Both the position numbers and the translations under genes were made by a program. This document shows positions 11,721 to 24,100 of a DNA stretch of 64,000 bases, piece after piece; the stretch's first letter is position 1; every line of letters begins with the position of its first letter. The DNA lies in contig CM028882.1 of the NCBI GenBank assembly GCA_016801885.1, forward strand, positions 15,145,047 through 15,209,046, in the 5' to 3' direction. The notes under the pieces are model-generated. The model had not been told where the DNA came from, did no database searches, and worked only from the letters and a program-made list of their open reading frames with translations. The DNA is from Toxotes chatareus. Lineage: Eukaryota > Chordata > Actinopteri > Toxotidae.

Positions 11721-12043
11721 GATACAAGCACTCAGAATATACAAAATATCTAAAATATAAAGACTCCAGGTTTACCTTTGGAAAAATAAATACTATAAAC
11801 ACAAAATGACCATGTACACAGTGTAAAATGCATATTGCACCTGAGATTAAGTCCAGGATTTTGTATGTGTGCATGTGGTTTGTGTGCTTGTGGTCAACAG
11901 ACTGCTATTATAACTGCTATTAGGTGATATTGTTGAAACTTTAACTGTTTACACGAGGGGGGAATTTCACAGTGCAGACGGTGTTGGCCACCAAAAAGTG
12001 AGGTGCGGATTCATACATTAAATAGTGATACAGACGGACTCAC

Positions 12044-12142
12044 TTCACAATGCTGGGTGGAATGTGGACATACTCCATTGGGATGATTTCTCCAAGCTCC
12101 TGCAGACTATTCACATACTTGATCTTACTGCTGAACTTGGAA
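12044..12142 (-). CDS. prune2: prune2 exon: end of BCH domain
   Basis: 99 bases encoding KFSSKIKYVNSLQELGEIIP and MEYVHIPPSIV, equal to the end of the BCH/CRAL-TRIO-like domain in PRUNE2. The acceptor is TTTTTTGCAG and the donor GAA/GTGAGT; it leaves two bases of a Lys codon for the next exon. Confidence 0.92.
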
Positions 12143-15100
12143 CTGCAAAAAACAAATCAGAATGGTTTGAATGGTTTGTTTCACTGTCACACCATTGTGA
12201 TAGGGTAAATGTGTTCTTGAAAACAGAGAAAGAGTTAAATGCTGATGATGGTTTCTATTTATTTATAATATGCATATTTTTAATATGCACTGGTAGCATG
12301 GATGTACTTGTAGGTATAAAAGAGTTAAGAGCAAAATGCGTCCTTTTTTGAAACGATAAAGACTCCTGATGTGCATCCTTCTATGCTAGAGAGTGTCATC
12401 TAAATGTAGAGTTCAACAATGAGACCTTATGAAGGGTCTGGTTATTCCCAGCAAAGTCCGTATGAACCAGGAGGGATGGACAATGATGAACATCTTAAGG
12501 TTTTTCTTCAGTCTGTGGGACAAGAGGAGAGGCAGAAGTGGTGTAAAAAGATGAGTAGGGGCTCTATTGGTAACTATAAATTATTAACAGTGATGGGCAG
12601 AGCTCCAGGTTTTTCACAGAGACGTTCTGCTGTAGAAGAAAAAAAAACAGGATGAGTAGTCCGCTGAACACACATCAACAATTAGATATTTGCGAAGAGG
12701 ATATGACCGTACACTGAGTTCCAATTACTTAACAATATCAATAATATTACTCCCTCTTATTACATACAGTGTGTGGTATAACTACATAATTATATTTGTA
12801 TGCATGTGGTATCGTAATGCCCTTAAACACTCCCACAAAGGGCTGTGTACTCTATGGTGGGAGGCTAAACCTTTCATTCTGGAAACAAGACGTTAACAGT
12901 CATTTAATTTCCTAACAATGAGTCACTTATCACTGTAGAATTACGAAATATCATTAATTAAGAGGGTTAAGACCCATCAAAAATATTAAACAGGACTCTG
13001 GGATGTATTAGATCTAATTTGGTTTGAGAACCAATTTTCACCATGCCACCTTAACATGGAAAACTGAATTCACTCATTTATTTTAAAGTATTCATGTATT
13101 AATGTTAACTGAACCTTAATTAATACAAACTGATCTTTACATTTAGTCAGTTACACATGTACAGTCCTCTACTGATGGGCACCACAGGAATTTTGAGTTA
13201 GTTATCTAGAGAGCACTTCAATGGTAGGTGCTGCTGATTTATTATTCACTTTCCCCATTCAAGGTGGCTTTGGATTTGGATTTTTCAAACAAATGAATTT
13301 AAAATTATTCATTACAGTCTGCTTTAGATTTTCTGGAGAATAGCATAACACAATGCCATTAAAACTTAACATTGTTATGATATGTGATCAAATCTGTGAG
13401 AGAACACAGTGTTGTGTGTGTTGAACATTGCAGTCACACAATATTCTCCACACTCACACTGTGCACTTGTTTCTGTGAGTAATACCTTCTGTCAATCATT
13501 TGATAGCACTTTTTCATCCAGCTAAAACCAGGCATTCTCCTGCGAGGTGTGGCGCCATTCAGGTAAACAATCATGTAATCTTCTGCCACCATTAGTTCCA
13601 ACGTGCTTATTACATACCTACACACACAATAGACAATAGAAAACACGGTGTTAGACTGGCAAATGCAGGTAAAAGTTTACTTCTTAACTGAACGGCATAA
13701 TAAAAAAAAATTCTGGGGCCCCTTTTTCATTTCCTAGTTACTGCAGAAAATGAATGCCCAAGATTTTGGACTGAGATATTTCACATAGCCATGTAGTGAA
13801 ACTTTACTTACAGAAACAGGTTTTCCATTACATAATTGTAATTGTCACAGTCGCTGTCTGGTAGGAAACATGCTGCAAACACGATGATGGCGTTCTGTTC
13901 AGCGTAATAACCTGACAACATAAAACACAAACACAAAGAGGGCTGCCAGTCTCAGTTGCCATGCATGTATACAAACCTGTGCTTTCATCCAGAATGAAAC
14001 TTTATTCAAAAACATTTTCTTGAATTTGCTATTCTTCTCATTTTGTTTGTCTAGTTAATAATAGTGACATGCTACTTCAAAGACCATCGCATGAATAGCA
14101 CCACTGTTAACACAGCAGGTGCACATTTCGCCTACACATGAATCATGGTTTGATGTTTGAGTGGGAGTTTCTTCTCCTCTACCTCTCCATATTAAAGCTG
14201 CAGGTCAACTTTGAGAGCAGTTTACACTATCTAGCTATTCACAGTACCCTAATTGAAACTGTTAGCAGTTGAAGAGAAGAAGAAGAAATCCACAATACAC
14301 CACTGACTAAAGCACAAGTGAAGTCACAACACAGCTAATAGGAACCTATTCAAAATAGAATCTACTCTGCCAACTAAAGGTACAGTCTAGGATTCCTGAT
14401 CCTCCAGAGGTTCAGATGCAGCCTTTTGAAATAAACCACTGAACCTTTCATTGTAGTAGTTTCTAACATTTAGCTGGAATTGTTTTATTGAAAATTCAGT
14501 GATTAAAATGCACCTTAAGATGAGACCTGTTCTGATCATTCCTCTGTAAACCACCCATCCCCATTTCACTGTGCAGTTACTGCTAATGTTGATGTGTTTA
14601 GTTGACGGGCATTTAGATTCCTGTGCTTGTTCAAATTCCATAAGTAGAATCTTAATTTGAAAGGGCAAAATCTGGAACCTGGCAGCGATGATTCAACAAT
14701 GTTTAGAGTTTCTCTGAATATAGCTGCATGAATAAGAAATACAGACATAAAGTACAGGGCAAACTGGTAGACATGGATTTTTTTTTAGCTCTTGTGCTTC
14801 CGTACCTCCATGAGAAATGACTCTTTTGTATGGCTCAATGCACTTCATATCAATGCGATGCTCCTGCTCTCCAATCACCACACTCCTCCACAGTCTGCTA
14901 TCCCTTCTTTCCTCAGCTGATCTGTGTCCTGCGAAGCCATCACTCGAAGCTGCTCCTGCACCCATATCAGAATCTTCTGAGTCCCCTGTTTATGACATCA
15001 GTGATATAAAGTTTTACTAAATGACATAGCAACAAACAAAATGAATATCAACGTTTTGATTTTATTTTTATTTTATAGATATTATATGGTTGAGTGAGCT

Positions 15101-18100
15101 AGTTGAGTGCAAAGGGCCGAAAAAGAAACTGATGGAGGACGCCACATCTATATACTGTAGAACAGTGTTCTTTTTGATTACTAACGCATATTTGTACATC
15201 ATATTTATATTGTATCTTCCTGTGTTTGTCTCACCATGTCTATTGAACTCCAGGGAGTCAGCCTCATCAGGTGTATCCAGCTCATCAATGTTGACATCCA
15301 GGTCATCTCCGGTGTCCAAGGCCTCGTCTTCTGTGTCCAGAGCATCTTCTGAGAGAAGAGACCCCTCACTGTGATCCAGTGACACGTTCATTGGCGGAGC
15401 TGCCAACTTTCTCCTTTGATTAGAGCTGCCTGACAGATCTGCCGAGGACGGCGGGTCTGGTCAGAGAGAGATTGTGAGATTTTTTTCTTTTTTGTAGAGA
15501 AAGGTTGTAGATTTTTTAAGACGCCTTGATCTTATTGCCATAGATTAGGGTACATTTACCCAATTCTGCAGCCGTAAACTCCATTACTATCTGTCTTTCC
15601 TAATAAAGGCTAACCCCTTATTATTATTATTGTAAAGCAATTGAACTGCATTTCTTGTATGAAAGATGCAATAAAAATTAAGTTTATTATTCTTATTCTT
15701 ACTATTATTATTAATAATAATAATACATCAGATTTATATAGCGCAGATTGGTATTCATCTTTAAATTACACTGTTAAGCCTATACCCCTAACCTTTTACA
15801 GCAGCTGGTGTAAAAAGTGCAGCAAAAGTCACAAGCAAGAAATACCCAAAGATTTTAAATAACTGAAACAATATAAGTTTTGTTTATCTTGTTGTTTGTT
15901 TACCTTCTCTGTTATCCATCTCCTCAGCAGTTTCCTCACTGGAGGCCATCTTCATCATCATCCCTGCTGCACCGTCTCTCTGTTGGGAGTGTCTTCTCAG
16001 AGGCACAGAAAGACAATAATGAGCCACAACATAAATTATCATTGCTATTACCACTACCACCATAGGCACGGCTACGCATAGTATTGGGCCAAACAAGCCA
16101 AAGACAATCATTGACAGGGAACAAGAATCTAACTTTTCCCATGACACTGAATGAGGAAGAGTTTAAAATCTGTTCATTTGACTCAGGACATGAAAGAAGT
16201 GACAAAGCAGACAGAAACAGACAGAAAGCAACTCACTGCTTCATTCCCAGGCTGCACGTGTGGGCTGAGGAAACAATACTGAGCAGTGTTGCTACCTCCC
16301 CCCAGCCCAAGCCCCTCTAACAGACCCTGATTTGCATAAGGCCTGCTAACAATAGAGAGAGGCAGTACAGAGAAACCAGTACACATGCTTGTAGACATAA
16401 AGACACACATACACACAAGCTTTCTTTTTGTCTTTTTTTTGTTTTTTTTTCTCTGTTTCAAGACACCTACCTTTCCCTCACTTTATCTTCGCTCAGCATG
16501 AGTGACTGAACCGCTCGTTCCACAATCAAATCACGTGACCACTTGATTATGGAAAGGTCTAGTGTGCATATGTGCAAACACACACACACACACAGCGTAA
16601 AAGACAGGGGAGGGTTGTGTATACGAAAGAGGGGGCAGGTCATCAGAATTACAAAGTGGGGAAAAACAAGTACCATGACGCAACTGTAAACGACGAACAA
16701 TTAAACAGCAACACACACATGCACAGAGTACATGTATACATGAACACACACTGAATACTGATTCCAGAACATGAGTATTGATTAAGACTTTCGATTGAAC
16801 AAAAAAATATCTTGGATGAGACAAAATGTGAAAATAAAAGCAGCAGCAAAAGATGAGATATACTGACACTAGTATGGACCCATAATGAAACTCAGAGGCA
16901 TCTTTTCACAAGACCCGAACTGACAAATGCCCGTGGGCAGGAGAAATGATTTCAGAGAGAAAAAAATGTTTAAATAGTACGTATGGGCATGTTACTACAT
17001 TTTGAAATCTGTACAGCAGAAACAGGCCCATTCCTGCTTCTGTAATCCCTTTTGAACCTACATAGATATCCTGTATCGCTGCTAAAAAAACAAAAAAGAG
17101 ATATCTAAAGGACTGATAACAGTTGTAAATTGATCTGTGCTGCCTCTTTGTGGTAAAAGACAGCAGTGCAGCTTTAGCTTTTGGAAAACCCATGCTGCAC
17201 CACAGTTTACCACTCTGACTTTCACATATTTAGAATGGATTGAAAAAAAAAAAGCTTTTCAGAAAGGCCAATTAAAGAAAACCTTTGTTTACAATAAAAT
17301 AGTCTTTCTGAAGCTAGATCCTAGAGAGTGCTAAGAATTAAAAGTGTTACACACTGGTGAACCTGTTGAACTTACTGAAACACAAAATTGAGTCTGTATA
17401 AATGACTGCTCACCTTGACAGGAGAAAATGAACATATCCGTCTGGCACATACCGCGCATGATCTTCCCTCTCAGGGTGGTCATCTGATTGGTAGAATGGC
17501 TGTCCCTCAAGCTGGTAATGAGCATGATCTGTCTCATACTGACAATGGCCTTCAGCTTGATACTGAGAGCACTGAAGTTCAGAAGGGCACATTGACTTGG
17601 AGTCATCTCCATACTGGCTTTCAGCTATGTACTGAAACTTGGTATCTGGACCATCCAAGTTGTACTCGGCATTTACTCCAGCTTCATAATAGCTTTCAGC
17701 CTGCTCAGACCCGTACTGTACAGCTGTGGCAGCAGTTGTAAACTCAGCATAGACAGCATCTGTGGTGTTTTGCTGGCTGTTGGATTTGGTATCTACACAA
17801 GTTGAGTGTGTGCTCTGGTTTTCAGTTCTTTGGTCAATGTGGTGGTAGTTGTAGCCATACTGGGTTTGACCCTGAGTTACATTCGGACCTCCTGCCCAGT
17901 GATATGCAGGATTTTCATTGGTTGGCTGGGATGACAGCTGGGACGTCACATCTTGTTGTCTTCTTCCAGGGGAATAGGTGATTGCAGATCAGAGCAGAAA
18001 GAAAGAGAAATTCATAAAGAATGGTGAATACAAATTGAGAACAGTGAACCTCATCTATTTGTGCTATGGGCTGCGTACAAAACATTTGAATTCCACTTTA

Positions 18101-21100
18101 ATCAGTACATAAAATACTGATGTATGTATGTATGTATGTATGTAACATACATTCAGATTCTCAGTATACTCCCTTTACTGGGTTGTGGGATCATATTTCC
18201 ATTGTGCGCACCAGTTCAGTAGACTGGTGCATTTAAATACACATTACAGGCATGTAGTAGAGTGCCTTTAGAGCAGTGTTTGTGATGTGATATACATCCC
18301 TGCCGTTATTCCACCAATCCAAGAAACACAGCAATGTCCGAACAAAGGCACAGAAGAAGGGGACTGCCAGCAAGGAAAACATGAATATAAACAATGCAGG
18401 CTTAAAAAGTCACAAAACATCTGTGTTGAAAATAAATTCGGAGATAGAAAATGCATTCAACATGTTTGTTAGGCTTTAAGGATCTAGGACAAGGTGGAAC
18501 TTGCTGAGTTCTGGTGAGTAACTCTGACTATAAACGACGTTTGTCTGTTTACAAGAAAAAGCCACAGGGAGTTTTTAATAATGCTTAAATCCTGAGAAAA
18601 CAGACTGAAATAAACTACTGCTTTACAGCTCAACACAGAATACAATTCATTCATATACAACAATAACCTCTAATACTTGTCTGCAATAAGAGACAGAGTA
18701 GTAGACAGTCTGCTTCACATACAGGATATTCAAAACAAAAGCAACCTACACAGACATAAATATGTTATGTGCTCTTTGCTAATGTAAAGTTAAAGCTACA
18801 TGGAAAAACTTATTCTCTGATGCACCACGTATTACCTATGCACACACTCACACACAGGTTTGCATGCATACACTCACACCCACACCTTGTAATCAAGCTA
18901 GGGGAGCTGTTTCCATTAGCTGTGGTGGAGCTTCAGCTGTAATGAGGCAGGTAATGCATATTTAATGAGGCATAAACAGATTTATAAACACACACACCCA
19001 CACACACACAGAGCTGCAGATGAAAGCTTGCCGCCAAACATACACCCATATACACATGCACATTTGTTTCTTACTCATACAAACATTCTTACACACGCGC
19101 ACACACACACACACAAATTTGTGCAACTGTACTTGTTAGGACTTTGTATTGACTTCAATTCAGTGTGGACAGCACAACCCCATTATGTTTTGCCTCATTA
19201 GGACTGGGCTTTGGCCCTCATGAGGACTACTGGTCCCGACACGGTCGGTGTTTATACCATGAAAGGTCCCAAAGAGGTAATAAAAATATGTCCACACACA
19301 AACATACACAAAAACCTCATTTCCTCAAGAGGGCCTTCAAGCTTGATTTCAACAGTCTGTTCAGCGATATTCCTCTGACATACAGCCTTTATTGACAAAG
19401 CTGTAGAGACTCAAAAACCCTGCAGAGAGCTAAGAAAGAGTGAGGGGAGGGGTGGTTAGCACATGTGCGTGTGCATGTGTAGATGTGTGTAGGATAGATA
19501 AAGTTTTTCATTCACTCTTTCAATCACTCATTCTAAGAATAGAACGTCTGTCATGAACAAAAGCAAGAATGTTGGAAAGATACCACAACATCTTTCACTG
19601 GTAGCCTATGAGCACTGTTTTAGTGCAAGTGGTGGAGGCGGAAATCTCAGCAATCTCTCTCTCAAAACTTTGAAATATCAAAGACACTCGCAAGATTTAC
19701 TGTACTCTAGATGTACATGAGAATGTAATTGCAATTTGGGTTAATCAGCCTTTTAGGATAAGTACACGGCCTACTAACTTTCATATCGTCACTTTAAATG
19801 AAAAGATGATCCAGTCGAATGTAAATAGTTTTAATGTATTTTTACTGACTTTTGAATAACTGTAAATGTGATAAAAACAGACTAGAAGAAAGCTTAAGAC
19901 AAAGCAAATGGTTTGAGGTGCGCTGCTTACCTTAAGACAAATGAACAGCTTTCTTGAGAAGATTCATGGTTTCCAATCTGTTGGTCAGCCGACCATTTAT
20001 CACGATCACCAGTCATTATTGGCTGTCCTTCATAGTAACCCACTGTATTCTGTAGGAACCTGTCCTGCTTAATCTCAAGTGCTTGTATATCTGTTTGTTG
20101 ACCTGATGAACCTCCACTCAGCTCCTCCGTGAAACTTAGCAGATCAGAAGATCCTAACTGATGTCTTTGGTCCCTCTCACTTTGTACTTCTGAGGTCCAT
20201 TTTGTCTGGGGAATGTGCTCTGCATCAGTTTCCTCCTCATGCTCTTCCTCGTCATTCTCCTCTTCCATCAAATCTCCAGAAAATGGTAATCCAAGTCCTC
20301 TGTCAGTAGAAATGCCTGATTCACTTAATGGGGTGCCAGTCAAAGAGCTAGTGTGGGAGACTGAGCTATTAGTAAGTACAGGTGATTCAGGTGTTTCAGG
20401 AGTGGTTTGAGGTGTGTCCTGCCTCACTAACTGACCTCCCCAGTCTTTAAAGTTACCCAAAGAAGTAGGGCATGATGGAGGTGCAGAGGGTGACTGTCCA
20501 CCCTCATCTGAATCTTCCATTGAGATCTGTGAATGGACATAAACCTCCTCTCTAGTTTTCAGAAAGACATCTGACGGATATCTTAATGATGGAGACACAC
20601 TTCTGACCACAATGCTTGATTTATCATCATAGTTTCCTTTTTCTATCTGTGTTTGACTGCACCCTGTTGGTCTTGAATCAGACTGATGAAAAGCTTCCGG
20701 AGTATTTTTTGATTGGCTGGGACTGATCATTTCCAGCACCATGTGATGCTCAGGTGCATTATCCCAATTTACTGGCGTGTATAAGGCAGCTTGATTTTGC
20801 TCTGTATCTGCACTAAGTGTACTGTCAGTACCTCTGCTCATTTGGTTTTGCCTACTTTGTTCTGTGTCCTCCTGGTGCTCCCTATGTGCAGCTTGGGCCT
20901 GGGTTTGCAGTACTGTGGCAGCATAGAAAAGCCTGCTAAATGTCTCCATGGAATTTCTTGCTCCTTTTGATTGCCTGTCACTCTGTCTAGGCCTATCATG
21001 CCACTCTCTCTCAGCTTCTTTTACTGTGCCAGACACAACAATGTAGTCCATTTCTAGGCCTGAAGATGAATCTCCATCAGAATTGGACCTGAGTTCATCT

Positions 21101-24100
21101 TGACTACCTGGATGAAGGCTGTCAGGGCTATGTTTTAGTGTGTCCTTCTGCCCCCCAGAGCTGGAGCTCAGAGACATAGCTTCTGTTATGTTGCCCTCCA
21201 CATTTCCATTGCTCTCTTCATTTCCTCCCACTTGGCTTTCAGTGGAAGTCCCATCTTCATTATAGGCCATTTTGAATGGCAGCTCAGGTGATAATGAAGT
21301 TGTTTCTGAGCTGTCCCAATTCACATGACTTGGGGATAATGATTGGTCAGTCTGATTTTGAGTCTTAACAGCTTCTCCTTGATGTGAATTATAATTGGAT
21401 GAAATTTGCTGAGTGACAGAGGAACGGTCTACCATAACAAATGGGGAATAATCACTGGATTGTTCTCCCCAGTCAGCCTCCTCTGATCCTTCTCTGCTTT
21501 TGCTGTTGTACTTACTCTCAGACGAACTTCCCCCACTCCTGGTCACGTGACCCAGCACACTAGTTCCCTCAAACAGGAACACCTGGTTGGCTGACTGTTC
21601 TTTATCCGAAATTACTGCTCTGTATTCAGTCTTTCCCAGAGTATTAGCCTTCTGGTGTTGATCGTGATCTATCTCAACAGGTTTGGTCACAGCTATAAAA
21701 GGACTAGACTGTCCCTCTAGCTGTATCATGTCTACCACGGGGCTAGCATAGGTCTCAGGGGAGGATGTCAGGCTCCACTCACCAGCTCCTACATTGTCAT
21801 ATTCTGAGGTGGAGGTGACCATGCCAGGGACAGGTAAGTCCCACAGGTTGGTGCCTTGATGCGGGGAAGTCTCATCTTCTGAATGCTCAGTTACCAAGTT
21901 AACAGACTGTTGGCTCGGAGCAGTTTGTATGGCATCGTCTCCTTCACCCCGTCCTGTACCTTCTGCAGTCTCTATGACTATTTTCACGTTGTGTTCATTA
22001 TCACACCACCCCACTTCCTGAGGTGTCTGACTAATTACTTTACTCATACCTCTCTCCTCCTCTATCACTTTTTCTTCTTCGGATTGTTTGCCTGCATGTG
22101 TCTCTGGAGAATCCAGAGATCCCATGTGACTAAAGTCCTTCCCATTTTCAGGTCCTTCAGGGCTTGTTATAGTGGAAGAGCTGTCTTCCTGTATGGTGGT
22201 GTTCCACATCTTCATTCCACCATCAGAGAACCCTGGTGGACTTTCCACAGACGTGTCACCCACAACAATGGAGTTTGCTCCACAGAAAGAACCTGAGTTT
22301 TCAGACAAGTTGTCAGGGGTTGTGAGTGGTGATAGACTGTCATCCCGAATTGTCATGTTCCACATATCTAATGATTCAGGGTAAGATGTTGTGGTTCCGC
22401 TATCGGATTTGAGAAATCCTTTTTGAGTTGAATATGTCCAGAAGTCTAGGAGCTCCATCTGTCTTTCTCCTTTTTTACCTCGGACCCCTTCGTCCTCCTC
22501 TTTAGATGTGTCTGGTGTTAAAGTGTTTATGGTTGCTTTCTTCCTTGTGAAAGAGGGTTTTTTTTCTTTTGTTCCAGTAATACCAGCCGTGCATTTTCCA
22601 GTTACCTCCTCCTCTGGTGGTGTCAATTGCAGATCAGCCAAAGTAACAGGGTTCCACTGATCCTTCAGTACAAAACCTGGGTTCCAGTTTTCGTATGATT
22701 CAGTCTGCTCAGTGACCAGACTAAGCTGAGGTTCAAGCCTCTTTTCCCTCTGGTGGGCAGTCTCGGACTTTAAGATCTCTTCCTTGCTTAGTATTTGTGT
22801 CATGTCACCAACTGACCCTTTGTCTCCAACTTCCTCTACAATATTCTGTGGGCTTTCAGATTCCTTGGTCCTATTCCAAGCATTATTATCACTTGAGAAC
22901 AATGCTCCTTGTGTGTCAAAGCCAAGTTCATCCCAGGTCTCTGAAAGGGATGATGACACACTGTCCTTGTGCTGAAGGCCATTGATCCTTTCTGCTACAT
23001 CTTCTGGGAAGAACCTGACCCCACAACTGCTGGGTGGGCGGCTACCTACCAGGCTGTTGACTGGGGTTGGAGGAACCACAGTGTCAATCATTTCATTCCT
23101 ATGGATTTGACCATGGTGGTCAATTGAAGAATTTCTACTTTCAAGTTCATCCAGTGAATTGGGGGCAGAGAAATCCAGTAAGCTCAGTTCTTCAAGTTCT
23201 GATAAGTTGGAACTGCCAGCTCTTCTTTGTCCCTCATCACCTCTCACTTCAGAATCTGCCATTTCCCCTCCTGCAGGCAAAGAGCGGTCACTGCTATGTA
23301 GTGGGTCGAAACTAAACAGGTCAAAGTTGTCGCTCCTATTTCTGCTAGAGCGGTGCTTCCTCCTCTCAGGAGGGACAGGAGGAGAGAGAGATGACAACCC
23401 CAGGGGAGATGGGTTTCTGAGGAAGAGTCCTCCTGGTCCTGCTGCTGGACCTCCTCCTGCTATAGCCTCACCAACCGGACTGTCATCACTAAGGAACACT
23501 GAACTCTCCTTGGAGGAGCGGCTGCTGCGGATGGTGGTCATACCACTGTCAGGGCTCACTAGCTCCCCACCAGCACTGACTCCTACACCTCCTGTTTCCT
23601 CTTCACCATCTGCCATCACCCTAAGTACAGAAATAAAACAACACTGTCACTGAATTGTGTCACTGTTCGTCTAAAATTGTGAATGAATAATATTAAAGCT
23701 CAAGTGTCTTATTTTGATGACTTTCACTGACACTGGATAAGACAAAAATAAATTAAGGAATGCATTTAACACCTTGCTATTGCCACCACATCTCCGCTGC
23801 CTCCCCCGGCCCTCTCTATGTCCGAACCATCCATGTCATTGATGCCAGATGATCCCTGGGAGAACTCCACACTGCCTGCTACTCCCTCAGTGGAAGAGGT
23901 CCTACTGCTTGGGTGGCAGGCTAATACAGTGTTCCGCCGGTCTACAAAGTCCTTGAGGAGGCCCTGGATTTCTTCCTCCAGCAGAGGAGGAGTACCAGAG
24001 GATGAGAGAGTGTTAATAGGGATGTGGTAGACCTGGAAATTCTCCCTAGCCTCCAGTTCACCAGAAAGAGACCAGCTGGAGGACTCTTCCAACTCACAGC

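Larger units (their letters stand above)
8577..12043. other. Last prune2 intron or 3' flank
   Basis: No gene is recognised. It contains an exact 25-bp tandem duplication (10741-10790), the second copy of the dispersed repeat (9093-9145) and a fish interspersed-repeat fragment (11651-11720). The true terminal prune2 exon probably lies in or just beyond this interval. Confidence 0.5.

Noticed and set aside
12419..12655. Plus-strand 78-codon frame
   Set aside because: It is the antisense shadow of the prune2 BCH exon 12426-12512.
15880..16320. Plus-strand short frames over the prune2 short exons
   Set aside because: Shadows of minus-strand coding or intronic sequence.
21883..22296. 137-codon plus-strand frame
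   Set aside because: Antisense shadow of the prune2 giant exon.
23159..23653. 164-codon plus-strand frame
   Set aside because: Antisense shadow of the start of the prune2 giant exon.
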